Source: Caulobacter sp. S45 (GTDB taxonomy: Bacteria; Pseudomonadota; Alphaproteobacteria; Caulobacterales; Caulobacteraceae). Taken from it: 64,000 nt of DNA. Numbering within the stretch: position 1 is the stretch's first letter; every line of letters begins with the position of its first letter. The stretch lies in contig NZ_LMUL01000001.1 in assembly GCF_009765965.1 (NCBI RefSeq), forward strand, positions 117,276-181,275. Reading direction: 5' to 3'. Below are positions 1 to 8,233 of the stretch, in pieces. A program made the position numbers and the translations under genes. Under the pieces are notes generated by a model, which was given only the letters and a program-made list of their open reading frames with translations, had not been told where the DNA came from and made no database searches.

Positions 1-1
1 C

Positions 2-682
2 TTCGCCACCTATGCGATCGCCGAAGCGGCGAGCGCGGTTGCGGTTCCCAAGGACCTGCCGCTGGAAAAGCTCGGCCCGCTCGGGTGCGGGGTCGCCACG
101 GGCGCGGGGGCGATCCTGGAAGCGCTGAAGCTCGCGGAGGGCCAGACCCTGGCGGTGTTCGGCGCCGGTTCGGTCGGACTGAGCGCGGTGATGGCCGCCA
201 AGCTGTCGGGGGCGTCGCGTATCATCGCGGTCGACGTCGTCGCCTCCCGTCTGGAGCTGGCGAAGTCGTTGGGCGCGACGGACGTGTTCGATGCGACTAC
301 GCCGAAACTCGGCGAGCTGATCCGCGAGCACCTCGGGGGCGGCGTCGATTTCTCCTTCGTCACCGCCAGCGCCAGGAGCGCCTTCGACGCGGGCCTAGCG
401 GCGCTCGCGCCCCGAGGCGCCCTGGGCTTCGTCACGCCCCCGCCCGCCGACTGGGCGCCGGACATGCGCTGGCTGATGCAGGGCGGTCGCCGGATCGAGG
501 GCATACTGATGGGCGGCGCGCCGGCCTCGCAACTGATCCCCAAGCTGATCGCCTACTACCAGGAAGGCCGTTTCCCCTTCGACCGGCTGATCCGCTTCTA
601 CCCCTTCGCCGACATCGCCAAGGCCTTCCACGACATGGAAACCGGCGAGACGCTGAAGCCGGTGCTGCTGATGCCGGCCTAG
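2..682 (+). CDS. NAD(P)-dependent alcohol dehydrogenase, C-terminal part (5' truncated by window edge)
   Basis: The reading frame is open from the first bases of the window, so the N-terminus with the catalytic-zinc ligands lies outside. The visible 226 residues contain the Rossmann nucleotide-binding glycine motif VFGAGSVGLSAV, followed by the acidic IAVDVV strand end that binds the NAD ribose. The C-terminal part (RFYPFADIAKAFHDMETGETLKPVL) is typical of the aryl/benzyl-alcohol branch of the medium-chain zinc dehydrogenases. It ends seven bases before the convergent end of the aromatic-acid transporter gene. Given its neighbours it probably oxidises an aromatic or allylic alcohol, but the substrate cannot be read from the sequence. 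Confidence 0.85.
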   Translation, partial: FATYAIAEAASAVAVPKDLPLEKLGPLGCGVATGAGAILEALKLAEGQTLAVFGAGSVGLSAVMAAKLSGASRIIAVDVVASRLELAKSLGATDVFDATTPKLGELIREHLGGGVDFSFVTASARSAFDAGLAALAPRGALGFVTPPPADWAPDMRWLMQGGRRIEGILMGGAPASQLIPKLIAYYQEGRFPFDRLIRFYPFADIAKAFHDMETGETLKPVLLMPA

Positions 683-689
683 GCGCGGT

Positions 690-2039
690 TCACTCGGCCG
701 GCAGCGGCGCGGCGATGGCTATATCCTGCGGCGGCTGCCGACGAGCGGCGAAGGCCATGACCAGCACGGCCAGCGCCGCGACCGCGCAGGGCGCCGCCAC
801 CACCAGAAACAGCGCATTCACCGGCCAGCGGGTTGCGATCAGGACGGCGCCGGCGGTCGGGCCGATGATCGAGCCGATGCGTCCGATCCCCAAGCCCCAG
901 CCGATCCCACTGGCGCGCGCCGAGGTGGGATAGAAGCTGGTCGCCAGGTAGTTCAGCCCGGACTGACCGCCGACAAGGAAGAAGCCCGCCCCGAACAGCA
1001 CACCCAGCAGCACCGCGCCTTGTGACGCCAACCCGATCGCTGCGATGAACACCGCCGCGCCGATATAGGCGCCGACCAGCATGCGGTAGGGCTTGGTCCG
1101 GTCCAGCAGGCGGCCGATCACCAGCGTGCCGGCGACGCCCCCGAACTGCAACAGCGAGGCGCCGAGCACCGCCAGCTTGAGCGATTTGCCGCCGCTGTTC
1201 AGCACGGTGGGGAGCCAGCTGGCCAGGAAGTAGATGTCGAGCAGGCTCATGAAATAGACCACCCACATCAGCAGGGTGCAGAGCGCGCGGCCGTCTTGGA
1301 ACAGGGCTGTCACCGGGATGGACCGCTTTGCATGGCGGATCGCGGCGACCAGGGTCACGTCCCCGGCGTCGGGCGCGAGCCGCCGAAGCGCGGCGGAGAT
1401 GCGTGCTGCGGGTGCATTGCGGTGGACCAGGAAGGCGATCGACTCCGGCATCAGCAGGGCCAGGATCGGCGTCAGCACCAGCGCCATCGCGCCGCCGACA
1501 TAGAACACCGCCCGCCAGCCGTATTCCGGCAGGATGGCGTTGGCCAAGACGCCCGCCAGCGCGCCGCCGAGCGGGAAGCCGCAGAACATGGCGATGACCA
1601 TCCACGCCTCCGCCCGGCGCGGCGAGACCTCGGCGGTCAGGGTGATGGCGATCGGCATGGCCCCGCCCAGGCCCAGACCAGCCAGGAACCGCCAGGCGAC
1701 GAGCTGGCTGAGGTCCTGGGAAAAGCCGCTGGCGACGGTGAACACCCCGAACGCCAGGGTCGAGGCCACCAGCAGGGCCTTGCGACCCAGCACGTCGGCC
1801 AGCACGCTGCAGCTCAACCCGCCGATCATCAGGCCGAACAGACCCGAACCGAACGCCGCGGCGATACGGCCGTGGCCCAGGTGCAGGCTCTTGGAGATGG
1901 CGGGCGCGGCGTAGCCGATCAGCTGGGTGTTGATCCCGTCCAGCAGCACCACCAGCCCGCAGAGCACGACGACGAAGATCTGGAAACCGCCGATGCGGCG
2001 CGCGTCCAGGACGTCTTCCAGCGTAGCGGTCTTTGTCAT
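690..2039 (-). CDS. MFS transporter, aromatic acid:H+ symporter (AAHS) family
   Basis: This is a 449-residue hydrophobic protein with about 12 membrane segments. It probably imports the aromatic acid handled by the upstream operon genes. The first-helix signature reads LLDGINTQL, where AAHS members such as PcaK usually have DGFD, so the second aspartate is asparagine here. The loop 2-3 motif is present as SVLADVLGRKALL. The ATG at 2039 follows an AGGGAG ribosome site at good spacing; a GTG at 2045 is too close to that site. It is the last gene of a minus-strand operon with the FAH hydrolase, MarR regulator, gentisate dioxygenase and FAD hydroxylase genes. Confidence 0.85.
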   Translation of the reverse strand: MTKTATLEDVLDARRIGGFQIFVVVLCGLVVLLDGINTQLIGYAAPAISKSLHLGHGRIAAAFGSGLFGLMIGGLSCSVLADVLGRKALLVASTLAFGVFTVASGFSQDLSQLVAWRFLAGLGLGGAMPIAITLTAEVSPRRAEAWMVIAMFCGFPLGGALAGVLANAILPEYGWRAVFYVGGAMALVLTPILALLMPESIAFLVHRNAPAARISAALRRLAPDAGDVTLVAAIRHAKRSIPVTALFQDGRALCTLLMWVVYFMSLLDIYFLASWLPTVLNSGGKSLKLAVLGASLLQFGGVAGTLVIGRLLDRTKPYRMLVGAYIGAAVFIAAIGLASQGAVLLGVLFGAGFFLVGGQSGLNYLATSFYPTSARASGIGWGLGIGRIGSIIGPTAGAVLIATRWPVNALFLVVAAPCAVAALAVLVMAFAARRQPPQDIAIAAPLPAE

Positions 2040-2089
2040 CGTCACTCCCTATCGGCCGACGTCTGACGCGCGGCTCCAATATGTTCGGG

Positions 2090-2947
2090 TTAGGCGGCGT
2101 CGACCCTGACCTGGATCGTGCCGATGTTCTGGATGCTGGCCGTCATCACATCGCCCGCCACGACCGGGCCGACCCCCGCAGGCGTGCCGGTAAGCAGCAC
2201 GTCGCCTGGCTGCAGCGTGTAATAGGCCGAGGCGAATTCGATCAGGTCGGCGATCGACAGGATCAGGTCGGCGGTGTTGGCGCGCTGGCGCGGCTCGCCA
2301 TTGACGTCGATGGCCAGATCGAGCCGGGTCGGGTCGCCGATCTCGTCGGGCGTAACCAGCCAGGGACCCAGCACCGTGTAGGTGTCGATCGACTTGCGGA
2401 AGCTGCGCTCTTCGGGGCCGCGGAGCGTCATGTCCAGGCCGATGGCGTAGCCGGCCACGTAGGCGAAAGCGTCGGCCTTGCTGACCTTGTTGGCCGGCTT
2501 GCCGATGATGACGGCGAGTTCGACCTCGTGATCGTTGCGCCGGTCGGTGTGGCGCAGGCGCACCGGCTCGGAAGGCCCGATCAGCGAGCCCGGCGATTTC
2601 AGGAACAGGCCGACGGTCTGGATTTCCTTGATGCGGATGTTGTTGTGGATTTCGGCCTGGTCCTTCACCTCGGCCAAGTGATCACGGTAGTTAACCGGTG
2701 CGGCGACGATCTTCTGCGGGTTGGCCACGGGCGACAGCAGCCGGACGGATGCGAGCGGCTTGGCTTGCGCGGTCTTCGCGGCCTCCAGGATCGCCGGCTT
2801 CAGCTCGTCCAGCGCCGCGATCATCGGGTCGTAGGCAGGCAGGGGCAGGCGGAACGGACCCAGCCGGTCGAGCACGGAGGTCACGTCGCGCACCTGGTCG
2901 CCCTCGACCAGGCCAAGGCGGTTATCGTCGAAACGGCAGAGCTTCAC
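2090..2947 (-). CDS. Fumarylacetoacetate hydrolase family protein (acylpyruvate hydrolase-like)
   Basis: This 285-residue enzyme shows the FAH fold signatures: the catalytic histidine region APVNYRDHL, the metal-binding acidic cluster DHEVELAVIIG, the aspartate in GLDMTLRG, the lysine in SFRKSIDTY, and the GTPAGVGP loop. In a gentisate operon this family hydrolyses maleylpyruvate or fumarylpyruvate to pyruvate and a C4 dicarboxylate. The gene starts with GTG and shares GTGA with the stop codon of the MarR gene, so translation is probably coupled. No maleylpyruvate isomerase gene is present in this operon, which would fit direct hydrolysis of maleylpyruvate, but the exact substrate is inferred. 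Confidence 0.85.
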   Translation of the reverse strand: MKLCRFDDNRLGLVEGDQVRDVTSVLDRLGPFRLPLPAYDPMIAALDELKPAILEAAKTAQAKPLASVRLLSPVANPQKIVAAPVNYRDHLAEVKDQAEIHNNIRIKEIQTVGLFLKSPGSLIGPSEPVRLRHTDRRNDHEVELAVIIGKPANKVSKADAFAYVAGYAIGLDMTLRGPEERSFRKSIDTYTVLGPWLVTPDEIGDPTRLDLAIDVNGEPRQRANTADLILSIADLIEFASAYYTLQPGDVLLTGTPAGVGPVVAGDVMTASIQNIGTIQVRVDAA

Positions 2948-3480
2948 GTCAGGGCCTCGGCTTCGGGTTTGGCGGTTGCGGCGCGGCGGGTGGGAGCCTC
3001 GGCCTTCTGCAGCGATTTGACCTCGCTCTGGCCGCTGGAGATCACCCGGCTGAGCAGGTCGATCAGGGTGCGCCGCTCCTCGGCCGACAGCCCCTGGAGC
3101 AGCGCGTCGTCGCGCCGGGGCAGGAAGGCCATGACCTCGGCCAACACCTGGCGGCCGCGAGGGGTGAGGCTCAGCGAATGACTGCGCCGATCTTCCGGCC
3201 GGCGGGTGCGAAGCACGTAGCCGTGCTGTTCCAGTCGGTCGAGCGACTGGAGCAGGGTGGGGCCCTCGACATTCATGATGCGGGCGAGCGCGGCCTGGGT
3301 CAGCCCATCGCGCTTGTCGATCATGACCATCATGCCGCCCTGGACGGGAGTGATCGGCAGCTCGGAGCCGCGGAAGGTCAGTTGCCAGTGCAGGGCGAAC
3401 AGGCCGTGGGCGCGGCGCAGCAGATAGCCCACCACTGCGTCCAGCGGCTCTGGGACCAGGTCGGGATCGGGCGCCTTCAT
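2944..3480 (-). CDS. MarR family transcriptional regulator
   Basis: This 178-residue protein carries a winged helix-turn-helix in the middle (LTQAALARIMNVEGPTLLQS as the recognition part), followed by the MarR wing with TRRPEDRRSHSLSLT. MarR proteins in aromatic catabolic operons usually repress the operon until the aromatic acid or its CoA ester binds. The start ATG at 3480 overlaps the stop of the gentisate dioxygenase gene as ATGA; an in-frame ATG 18 bases upstream is less likely. It is embedded within the operon that it probably controls. The operator is not proven; a short dyad upstream of the operon is listed separately. Confidence 0.88.
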   Translation of the reverse strand: MKAPDPDLVPEPLDAVVGYLLRRAHGLFALHWQLTFRGSELPITPVQGGMMVMIDKRDGLTQAALARIMNVEGPTLLQSLDRLEQHGYVLRTRRPEDRRSHSLSLTPRGRQVLAEVMAFLPRRDDALLQGLSAEERRTLIDLLSRVISSGQSEVKSLQKAEAPTRRAATAKPEAEALT

Positions 3481-4529
3481 CGCGTCTCCTCGCGCCACAG
3501 GCCGATCTTCTCCTGCACCACCCGGTCCGAACAGACAAACAGGAAGCAGTCCTCGTCCGCCTCGAAACTGCGCCAGGTCCAGTTGGGGACCGCCAGCACG
3601 TCCTTGGGTCCGAACGTCAGGGTCTGATCGCCGATGCGCAGGCGGCCATGCCCTTCAGCCACCGCCACGATCAGTCCGTCGGTGGAGCGGATGGGCGCGG
3701 TGGAGAAGCCCGAGGGCAGATGGGTCATCCAGGCGGCGATGGTGGGCATGGCCCAGCCGCCGTCCAGCGGATTGGCGTACTTCAGGGTCGCGCCGTGGTG
3801 CGGATCGAGCGGCGCGCCGGCCGCCATCGCTTGCAAGGCTGCGTGGGAGCGGGCGTAGGGATAGGAGAAGCTGGGCGAGGTCAGGCCGTAGGGGCTGGTC
3901 GCCCCGATCGGCAGCAGGCCCGAACCGAACCGCGCCTGGGCGTCGCCCTCCGGCCGGCCGATGGGCTGGCGTTCGGCGTTGTGGCGCTCGGAAAAACCCG
4001 CTTCGAAGAAGCCGACGATGGGCACATCCAGCACGTCCAGCCACAGCACCGGGTCGTCGCCGTCATTACCGTGGTCGTGGAAGGCCCAGGAGGGCGTGAT
4101 GACGAAGTCGCCAAAGCCCATGGTCACCCGTTCGCCGCCGACCGCGGTGTAGCCGCCTTGGCCCTCGAGCATGAACCGGAGCGCCGACTGGGTATGGCGG
4201 TGGGCGGGCGCGACTTCACCGGGCAAGACCAGCTGGACGCCGGAATAGAGGGTGTCGGTCGCGCGCGACTGGCCGGGGAAGGCGGGGTTCTCCAGCACCA
4301 CCACCCGACGCTCGGCCTCCTCGGCGGTCAGCAAGACGCCGGCTTCGAGCGCCAGAGGCCGCACCGTGTCCCAGCGCCAGACATGGGCCCGCATGGAAGG
4401 CTTGGGTTCCGGCGGCACCAGCCCCTTCATCACCTCCCACAACGGAGCCAGGGACTGCTCGGACAGGCGGTCGTAGAAGCCCTGGCGTGTATCTGCTGGA
4501 GAGAGGGTGAGGTTTTCGGCGATCGTCAT
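3477..4529 (-). CDS. Gentisate 1,2-dioxygenase (cupin)
   Basis: This 350-residue bicupin would cleave gentisate between C1 and C2 to give maleylpyruvate, using non-haem Fe(II). The N-terminal cupin shows the iron ligand cluster APAHRHTQSALRF (His110, His112) and a downstream FHDHG (His151/His153). The family-typical sequence SMRAHVWRW precedes it, and a second cupin follows near residues 290-335. The start ATG has a strong AGGAGG site six bases upstream. It lies 26 bases after the FAD hydroxylase gene, which supports a hydroxybenzoate or salicylate to gentisate route. Homologous salicylate and 1-hydroxy-2-naphthoate dioxygenases have the same fold, so substrate identity is likely rather than certain. 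Confidence 0.87.
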   Translation of the reverse strand: MTIAENLTLSPADTRQGFYDRLSEQSLAPLWEVMKGLVPPEPKPSMRAHVWRWDTVRPLALEAGVLLTAEEAERRVVVLENPAFPGQSRATDTLYSGVQLVLPGEVAPAHRHTQSALRFMLEGQGGYTAVGGERVTMGFGDFVITPSWAFHDHGNDGDDPVLWLDVLDVPIVGFFEAGFSERHNAERQPIGRPEGDAQARFGSGLLPIGATSPYGLTSPSFSYPYARSHAALQAMAAGAPLDPHHGATLKYANPLDGGWAMPTIAAWMTHLPSGFSTAPIRSTDGLIVAVAEGHGRLRIGDQTLTFGPKDVLAVPNWTWRSFEADEDCFLFVCSDRVVQEKIGLWREETR

Positions 4530-4555
4530 GGGCGCCTCCTGGCGACGGACCGGGC

Positions 4556-5773
4556 TCAGTGGACCTGCGCGGCGTCGCGCACGGAATTGATCATAGAGCT
4601 TTCCATCAGATAGGCCTTGGCCTTGACGGGATCGGCGGCGGTGGCGCCCAGTTCGTGGAGGTGCTGGCGGCGCACGGCTGGATCGCGCTCCTCCAGGATG
4701 CGCTTGTTGCGGATGCTCATGGCCTGGACGGCCTTGATGTTCACGGGACGACGCTGACGGTCGTAGAGGTCGAAGGCCTGCTGATGGTCCGAGCCCTCGC
4801 GCCAGATCGGCGCCAGTTTTCCGGCCAGGTTCACGGCGTCGTGGATGCCGCCGTTCAGGCCCAGGCCTCCCAGCGGATTGTTGAGGTGGGCCGCGTCGCC
4901 TACCAGCACTGTCCGTCCGACGGCGAAGCGATCGGCGACCCGCTGATGCACCTTGTAGATCGAGGCGTATTTCAGCGGATATCCACCCACGGGGGCGGCC
5001 ACATTGCCGGCGAGCACGAGCTTCAGCCGATCCTGGATTGCTTCGGGCTCCAGCACCTCGGCCTCGTCCTCTTCGGCTTGGATCGGGTAGGCGATGCGCC
5101 AAAGCCCGGGCGGGCCGTCGTCGGGGACGTGGAAGACCGCCGCCCAGTGGGTCGGGTCGGCGATATAGCCCGCGCCCGAAAAGCCATGCGCGCCCAGGTC
5201 GTGCGAGGTGCTGGCGACCAGGAAGCGGTCGGGCCAGGTGAAGCCCTCGAACCCGACCTGCATGCCCCGGCGAACGACGCTGCGCGCGCCATCGGCCCCG
5301 ATCAGGAAGGAGCCCCTTAGCGCCGACCCGTCTTCGAGGCGCACATCCACGCCATCGGCGTCCTGATCATAGCCGGCCACCGGGCTGGCGAAGCGCACCT
5401 CGACCGTCGGCGCGGCCTTGCGGATGCGATCGAGCAGGATCGGGGTCAGCCGATGTTGCTCCAGATGCAGGCGATAGGGAAAACGGGTCACATCCTTGAG
5501 CAGGGACATGTCGAATTCGGCCACCACGCCCGCCTCACGATCGCGAATCTGCCAACTGGGCACGACGATACCGCTCTCGTGCATGGTCTTGGCCACGCCC
5601 AGGCCGTCGAGCATCTCGACCGTGGGGGGGTGATAGGACCCGGCGCGCAGATCGATGGTCAAGGCCGGCTCGGCCTCCAGCACCACGACGGAGGCGCCTT
5701 CGAGGCCTAAGGCGAGGGCGGTGGCTAGCCCGGTCGGTCCCGCGCCGACGATGATGATGGGATCGGCTTTCAA
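4556..5773 (-). CDS. FAD-dependent aromatic monooxygenase (hydroxybenzoate hydroxylase-like)
   Basis: This 405-residue single-component flavoprotein has the three PHBH-family fingerprints: the N-terminal GAGPTGLATALAL dinucleotide motif, the middle IGADGARSVVR motif, and the VLVGDAAHLNNPLGG motif near residue 290. In front of gentisate dioxygenase it most likely hydroxylates a monohydroxybenzoate to gentisate with NAD(P)H and O2. It also resembles the MhpA-type 3-hydroxyphenylpropionate hydroxylases, so the substrate is uncertain. It starts with TTG, eight bases after AAGGA, and is the first gene of the minus-strand operon. A second FAD hydroxylase lies at the far right of the window. Confidence 0.83.
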   Translation of the reverse strand: MKADPIIIVGAGPTGLATALALGLEGASVVVLEAEPALTIDLRAGSYHPPTVEMLDGLGVAKTMHESGIVVPSWQIRDREAGVVAEFDMSLLKDVTRFPYRLHLEQHRLTPILLDRIRKAAPTVEVRFASPVAGYDQDADGVDVRLEDGSALRGSFLIGADGARSVVRRGMQVGFEGFTWPDRFLVASTSHDLGAHGFSGAGYIADPTHWAAVFHVPDDGPPGLWRIAYPIQAEEDEAEVLEPEAIQDRLKLVLAGNVAAPVGGYPLKYASIYKVHQRVADRFAVGRTVLVGDAAHLNNPLGGLGLNGGIHDAVNLAGKLAPIWREGSDHQQAFDLYDRQRRPVNIKAVQAMSIRNKRILEERDPAVRRQHLHELGATAADPVKAKAYLMESSMINSVRDAAQVH

Positions 5774-5871
5774 ACAGAGCGTCCTTCAGGGCTCGGCGTC
5801 AGTCTCTTACGAGGCTGTTTCGGCTTCACCGAACACGTTATTGGGCCATTCGAGCGGCTTGATTTAATCGT

Positions 5872-5882
5872 TAGGTACCCTA
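5872..5882. promoter_or_regulatory. Short dyad TAGGTACCCTA, possible MarR operator half-sites
   Basis: TAGG and CCTA arms are separated by TAC, 99 bases upstream of the first gene of the gentisate operon. MarR operators are AT-rich dyads near the promoter, but these arms are only four bases long, so this is a weak candidate. Confidence 0.2.
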
Positions 5883-6228
5883 CTATTCTCTAGCCGGACG
5901 ACTGGCAAGAGGGGGAGCCCAATGCGAAGACAGTCGTCAAATCGAGCGGCTGGTTTTTTCCGCCCAGGTCAATTTTTTTGCTCGAGCTTGGCTTTCGCTT
6001 CTTGTCGCCGCGAATTCACCTGTGCGCCGTCGATCCGCCTTGTCCATCAAAATGGGGGACAAGTGATTACTCACATTTCCAAACGGCGTTCGTAATTATA
6101 CAACCACGTCAAATGGATGTGCGAATTAATCCTCCATGCCGACCATAGATCAATCGTGTCTGACCTTTAGATCGAGCTGAGCGTCGACCAGTTATGGTTG
6201 GCCTGTTGAGTGATAAGCGAAGTTCATA

Positions 6229-6250
6229 AGATCGTCGAAATGAACGATCT
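6229..6250. promoter_or_regulatory. Perfect inverted repeat upstream of the porin gene
   Basis: AGATCGT and ACGATCT form perfect 7-bp arms around an 8-base spacer, with centres 15 bases apart, ending 45 bases before the porin start codon. The position fits an operator overlapping the core promoter. No cognate regulator can be named. Confidence 0.4.
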
Positions 6251-6295
6251 ACAGTAACGAGAAAAAGCGCCGCAAGCGTATAGGGGGAAACGGGA

Positions 6296-7957
6296 ATGGA
6301 TATTGGATTTTCAGGCGCCGCCGCATTGCGACCGCTGCGCCGTCTCGTCTTTGCGACGGTTGCGATCGCGCCTTTGATTCTGGCTCCCGCCGTGTCGAAA
6401 GCGCAGTCCGCCGCCCCAGAGCAGCCGGCGCAGTCATCGACGCCACCCAACGAAACGCAGGCGCCCGCCGCCATGCCGTCGACCTCCATGCCGCCAGTGG
6501 TCGTGCAAGGAGGGAGCAAGCCCTTGTCGATCGCTCCGTCGGCCACAACCCCGAGCCAGCGGGTCGGGGCGACGGACAACAGCTACCCGCCCGTCACAGG
6601 CGCGCGACCTATTCCCGCGAGCCAGCTCTTCTCGGTCCCTGGCGAAGACCCTGGCTACTTCTTCAACCTGGCGACATATGGGCAAGGTTTCGGAAAGAGC
6701 CTGGCCAGTCGGGGGATATATCTGCATGGGAGCTATCAGCAATCCGATGTGAGCGTTGTCGACGGCGGTCATAAGGACGTAAGCAATTACCTCGGCCTCG
6801 GCTTTTTCGGTGCAGATCTCGACACCGAAAAAGCTTTCGGCCTCAAGGGCGGCCTTGTCGATTTCACCATCACCGCACAGATGGGCAATCCGACCGGTGG
6901 CGGCGACGGGGTCGGGACCCAGGCCGCGGTGCCCTACAGCTTCGGCGATGAGGTCAGGTTGCTGGTCTTCGACTACACCCAAAGCTTCTTCGATCATGCC
7001 TTGCAGATCACGGTCGGTCGGATGGGTTCCACGACCGGGACGCCTTATCTTTCACCCGGCTTCCACGTCACGCAATTCTACTGCATCTTCTTCACCAATT
7101 CTTGCGGGCCGCCGAATGGGTTTGCGTTCAACGCCAGCAAGGCGCCTTATGAGGTCGGGTCCTGGGGCGGTTTCATAACCTATCATCCGGCCCCATTCTG
7201 GTACGCGAAGATCGGCGTATTCGAGAACCAACCGCTGGAGACCACCAGCGTGACCCACCTCGGCTTTCCAGGACGGGATTGGGGTTTGAACGAGGCGAAC
7301 GGAGCCTACTTCCCGGCTCAGGTGGGTTACATCACGACGCCCGCGAGTTCGGCTTATCCGACCAACTTCCATATTGGAGGGTTCTTCGACAGCGCGACCT
7401 ATCCCGACAAATACTACAACTCGAGGAACCTGCCGGCGCCCCTGTTTCCGGGCGCACCTCGACTGGATAATCGAGCGGCCGGGATGTTCGCGGCCATGCA
7501 ACAGACTGTGTTCCGCTTCAGCAGCGATCGTAATAGCGTACGGGGCGTGGCGTTGTTCTTCTCAGGCGACTGGGATATCGACGACATGGAAGATGATCAG
7601 CAGGATTACGAAGCTGGCTTCATCATCACGGGGCCTTGGAAATCCCGCACGGCCGACTCGATCAATTTCATGTACACAAGGCAGGTATACGATCAGCGTC
7701 TGAAGGAAGACCGAGACACTATCGCGGCCATCCATGGCATCCCCTACACGATGCAGGACCAGTCGGTGTTCGAGATCAATTACGGCCTGGCCTTGGCTCC
7801 CGGCGTGGTGCTCTATCCGTATGTTCAATACTATGATCACCCCGACCAGCTGGTGCTTTCGATTCCCGATCCACGCGACACCCATGCGACCACGGTCGGA
7901 GTCAGATTCTCGACCCGCTTCGATCAGCTGTTCGGGCTGCCTCAACCGGGCGGCTGA
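6296..7957 (+). CDS. OprB-like carbohydrate-selective porin, outer membrane
   Basis: This 553-residue protein starts with a positively charged segment and a hydrophobic stretch (VFATVAIAPLILAPAVSKAQ), which is a signal peptide cut after AQ. A proline/serine-rich linker of about 70 residues follows. The rest alternates aromatic and polar residues as in an outer-membrane beta-barrel (for example ALQITVGRMGS and VVLYPYVQYYDHPDQL), and it ends with a beta-strand rich in aromatic residues near the C-terminus. The overall pattern matches OprB-type porins. The start has AGGGGGAAACGGGA in front. It stands alone between the gentisate operon and the CoA-dependent island and may admit a small acidic or sugar-like substrate. 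The substrate is unknown. Confidence 0.7.
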   Translation: MDIGFSGAAALRPLRRLVFATVAIAPLILAPAVSKAQSAAPEQPAQSSTPPNETQAPAAMPSTSMPPVVVQGGSKPLSIAPSATTPSQRVGATDNSYPPVTGARPIPASQLFSVPGEDPGYFFNLATYGQGFGKSLASRGIYLHGSYQQSDVSVVDGGHKDVSNYLGLGFFGADLDTEKAFGLKGGLVDFTITAQMGNPTGGGDGVGTQAAVPYSFGDEVRLLVFDYTQSFFDHALQITVGRMGSTTGTPYLSPGFHVTQFYCIFFTNSCGPPNGFAFNASKAPYEVGSWGGFITYHPAPFWYAKIGVFENQPLETTSVTHLGFPGRDWGLNEANGAYFPAQVGYITTPASSAYPTNFHIGGFFDSATYPDKYYNSRNLPAPLFPGAPRLDNRAAGMFAAMQQTVFRFSSDRNSVRGVALFFSGDWDIDDMEDDQQDYEAGFIITGPWKSRTADSINFMYTRQVYDQRLKEDRDTIAAIHGIPYTMQDQSVFEINYGLALAPGVVLYPYVQYYDHPDQLVLSIPDPRDTHATTVGVRFSTRFDQLFGLPQPGG

Positions 7958-7974
7958 TCTGAGTGTGGGGGATT

Positions 7975-8003
7975 GCGTTCGTGGGCGTTAAGCCCGCGAA
8001 CGC
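7975..8003 (+). terminator. Stem-loop after the porin gene
   Basis: GCGTTCGTGGGC pairs with GCCCGCGAACGC (12 bp with one G-T pair) around a GTTAA loop, 17 bases after the porin stop. There is no T-run, so it is either a Rho-assisted terminator or an mRNA-stabilising hairpin. Confidence 0.45.
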
Positions 8004-8101
8004 CCCTTCACCCAAGCGGTTGTCGGCGATGGACGGGGAGCGACGCAAAGTGTGGTGGGGCGGGGATGTTTCCCCCTATTCGCCGGAGGGCTCGCCTATA
8101 T

Positions 8102-8129
8102 TGGCGCATGACAAATAACTGTTGCGCCA
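8102..8129. promoter_or_regulatory. Inverted repeat upstream of the aldehyde dehydrogenase gene
   Basis: TGGCGCA and TGCGCCA are perfect 7-bp arms with centres 21 bases apart, about two turns of the helix. That is the geometry expected for a dimeric regulator. The site lies 104 bases before the start codon of the first gene of the catabolic island. Confidence 0.4.
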
Positions 8130-8233
8130 TTTCCTAATTGGCGGCTCATGTGGCCGCAAACATCTCCTGGTCTGAAGTCAAGCTTGGCGGCTGGCGTTCG
8201 GCGCGGGTCTATAAGGGTTGCGGAGGATATCCC

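Larger units (their letters stand above)
5774..6295. other. 522-bp intergenic region between divergent aromatic operon and porin gene
   Basis: No open frame here has convincing codon use or a ribosome site. The region must carry the promoters of the gentisate operon (minus strand) and the porin gene (plus strand). It is noticeably richer in A+T than the surrounding genes. Two dyads are visible: a short TAGG/CCTA element at 5872-5882 on the operon side and a longer one at 6229-6250 on the porin side. Confidence 0.7.
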
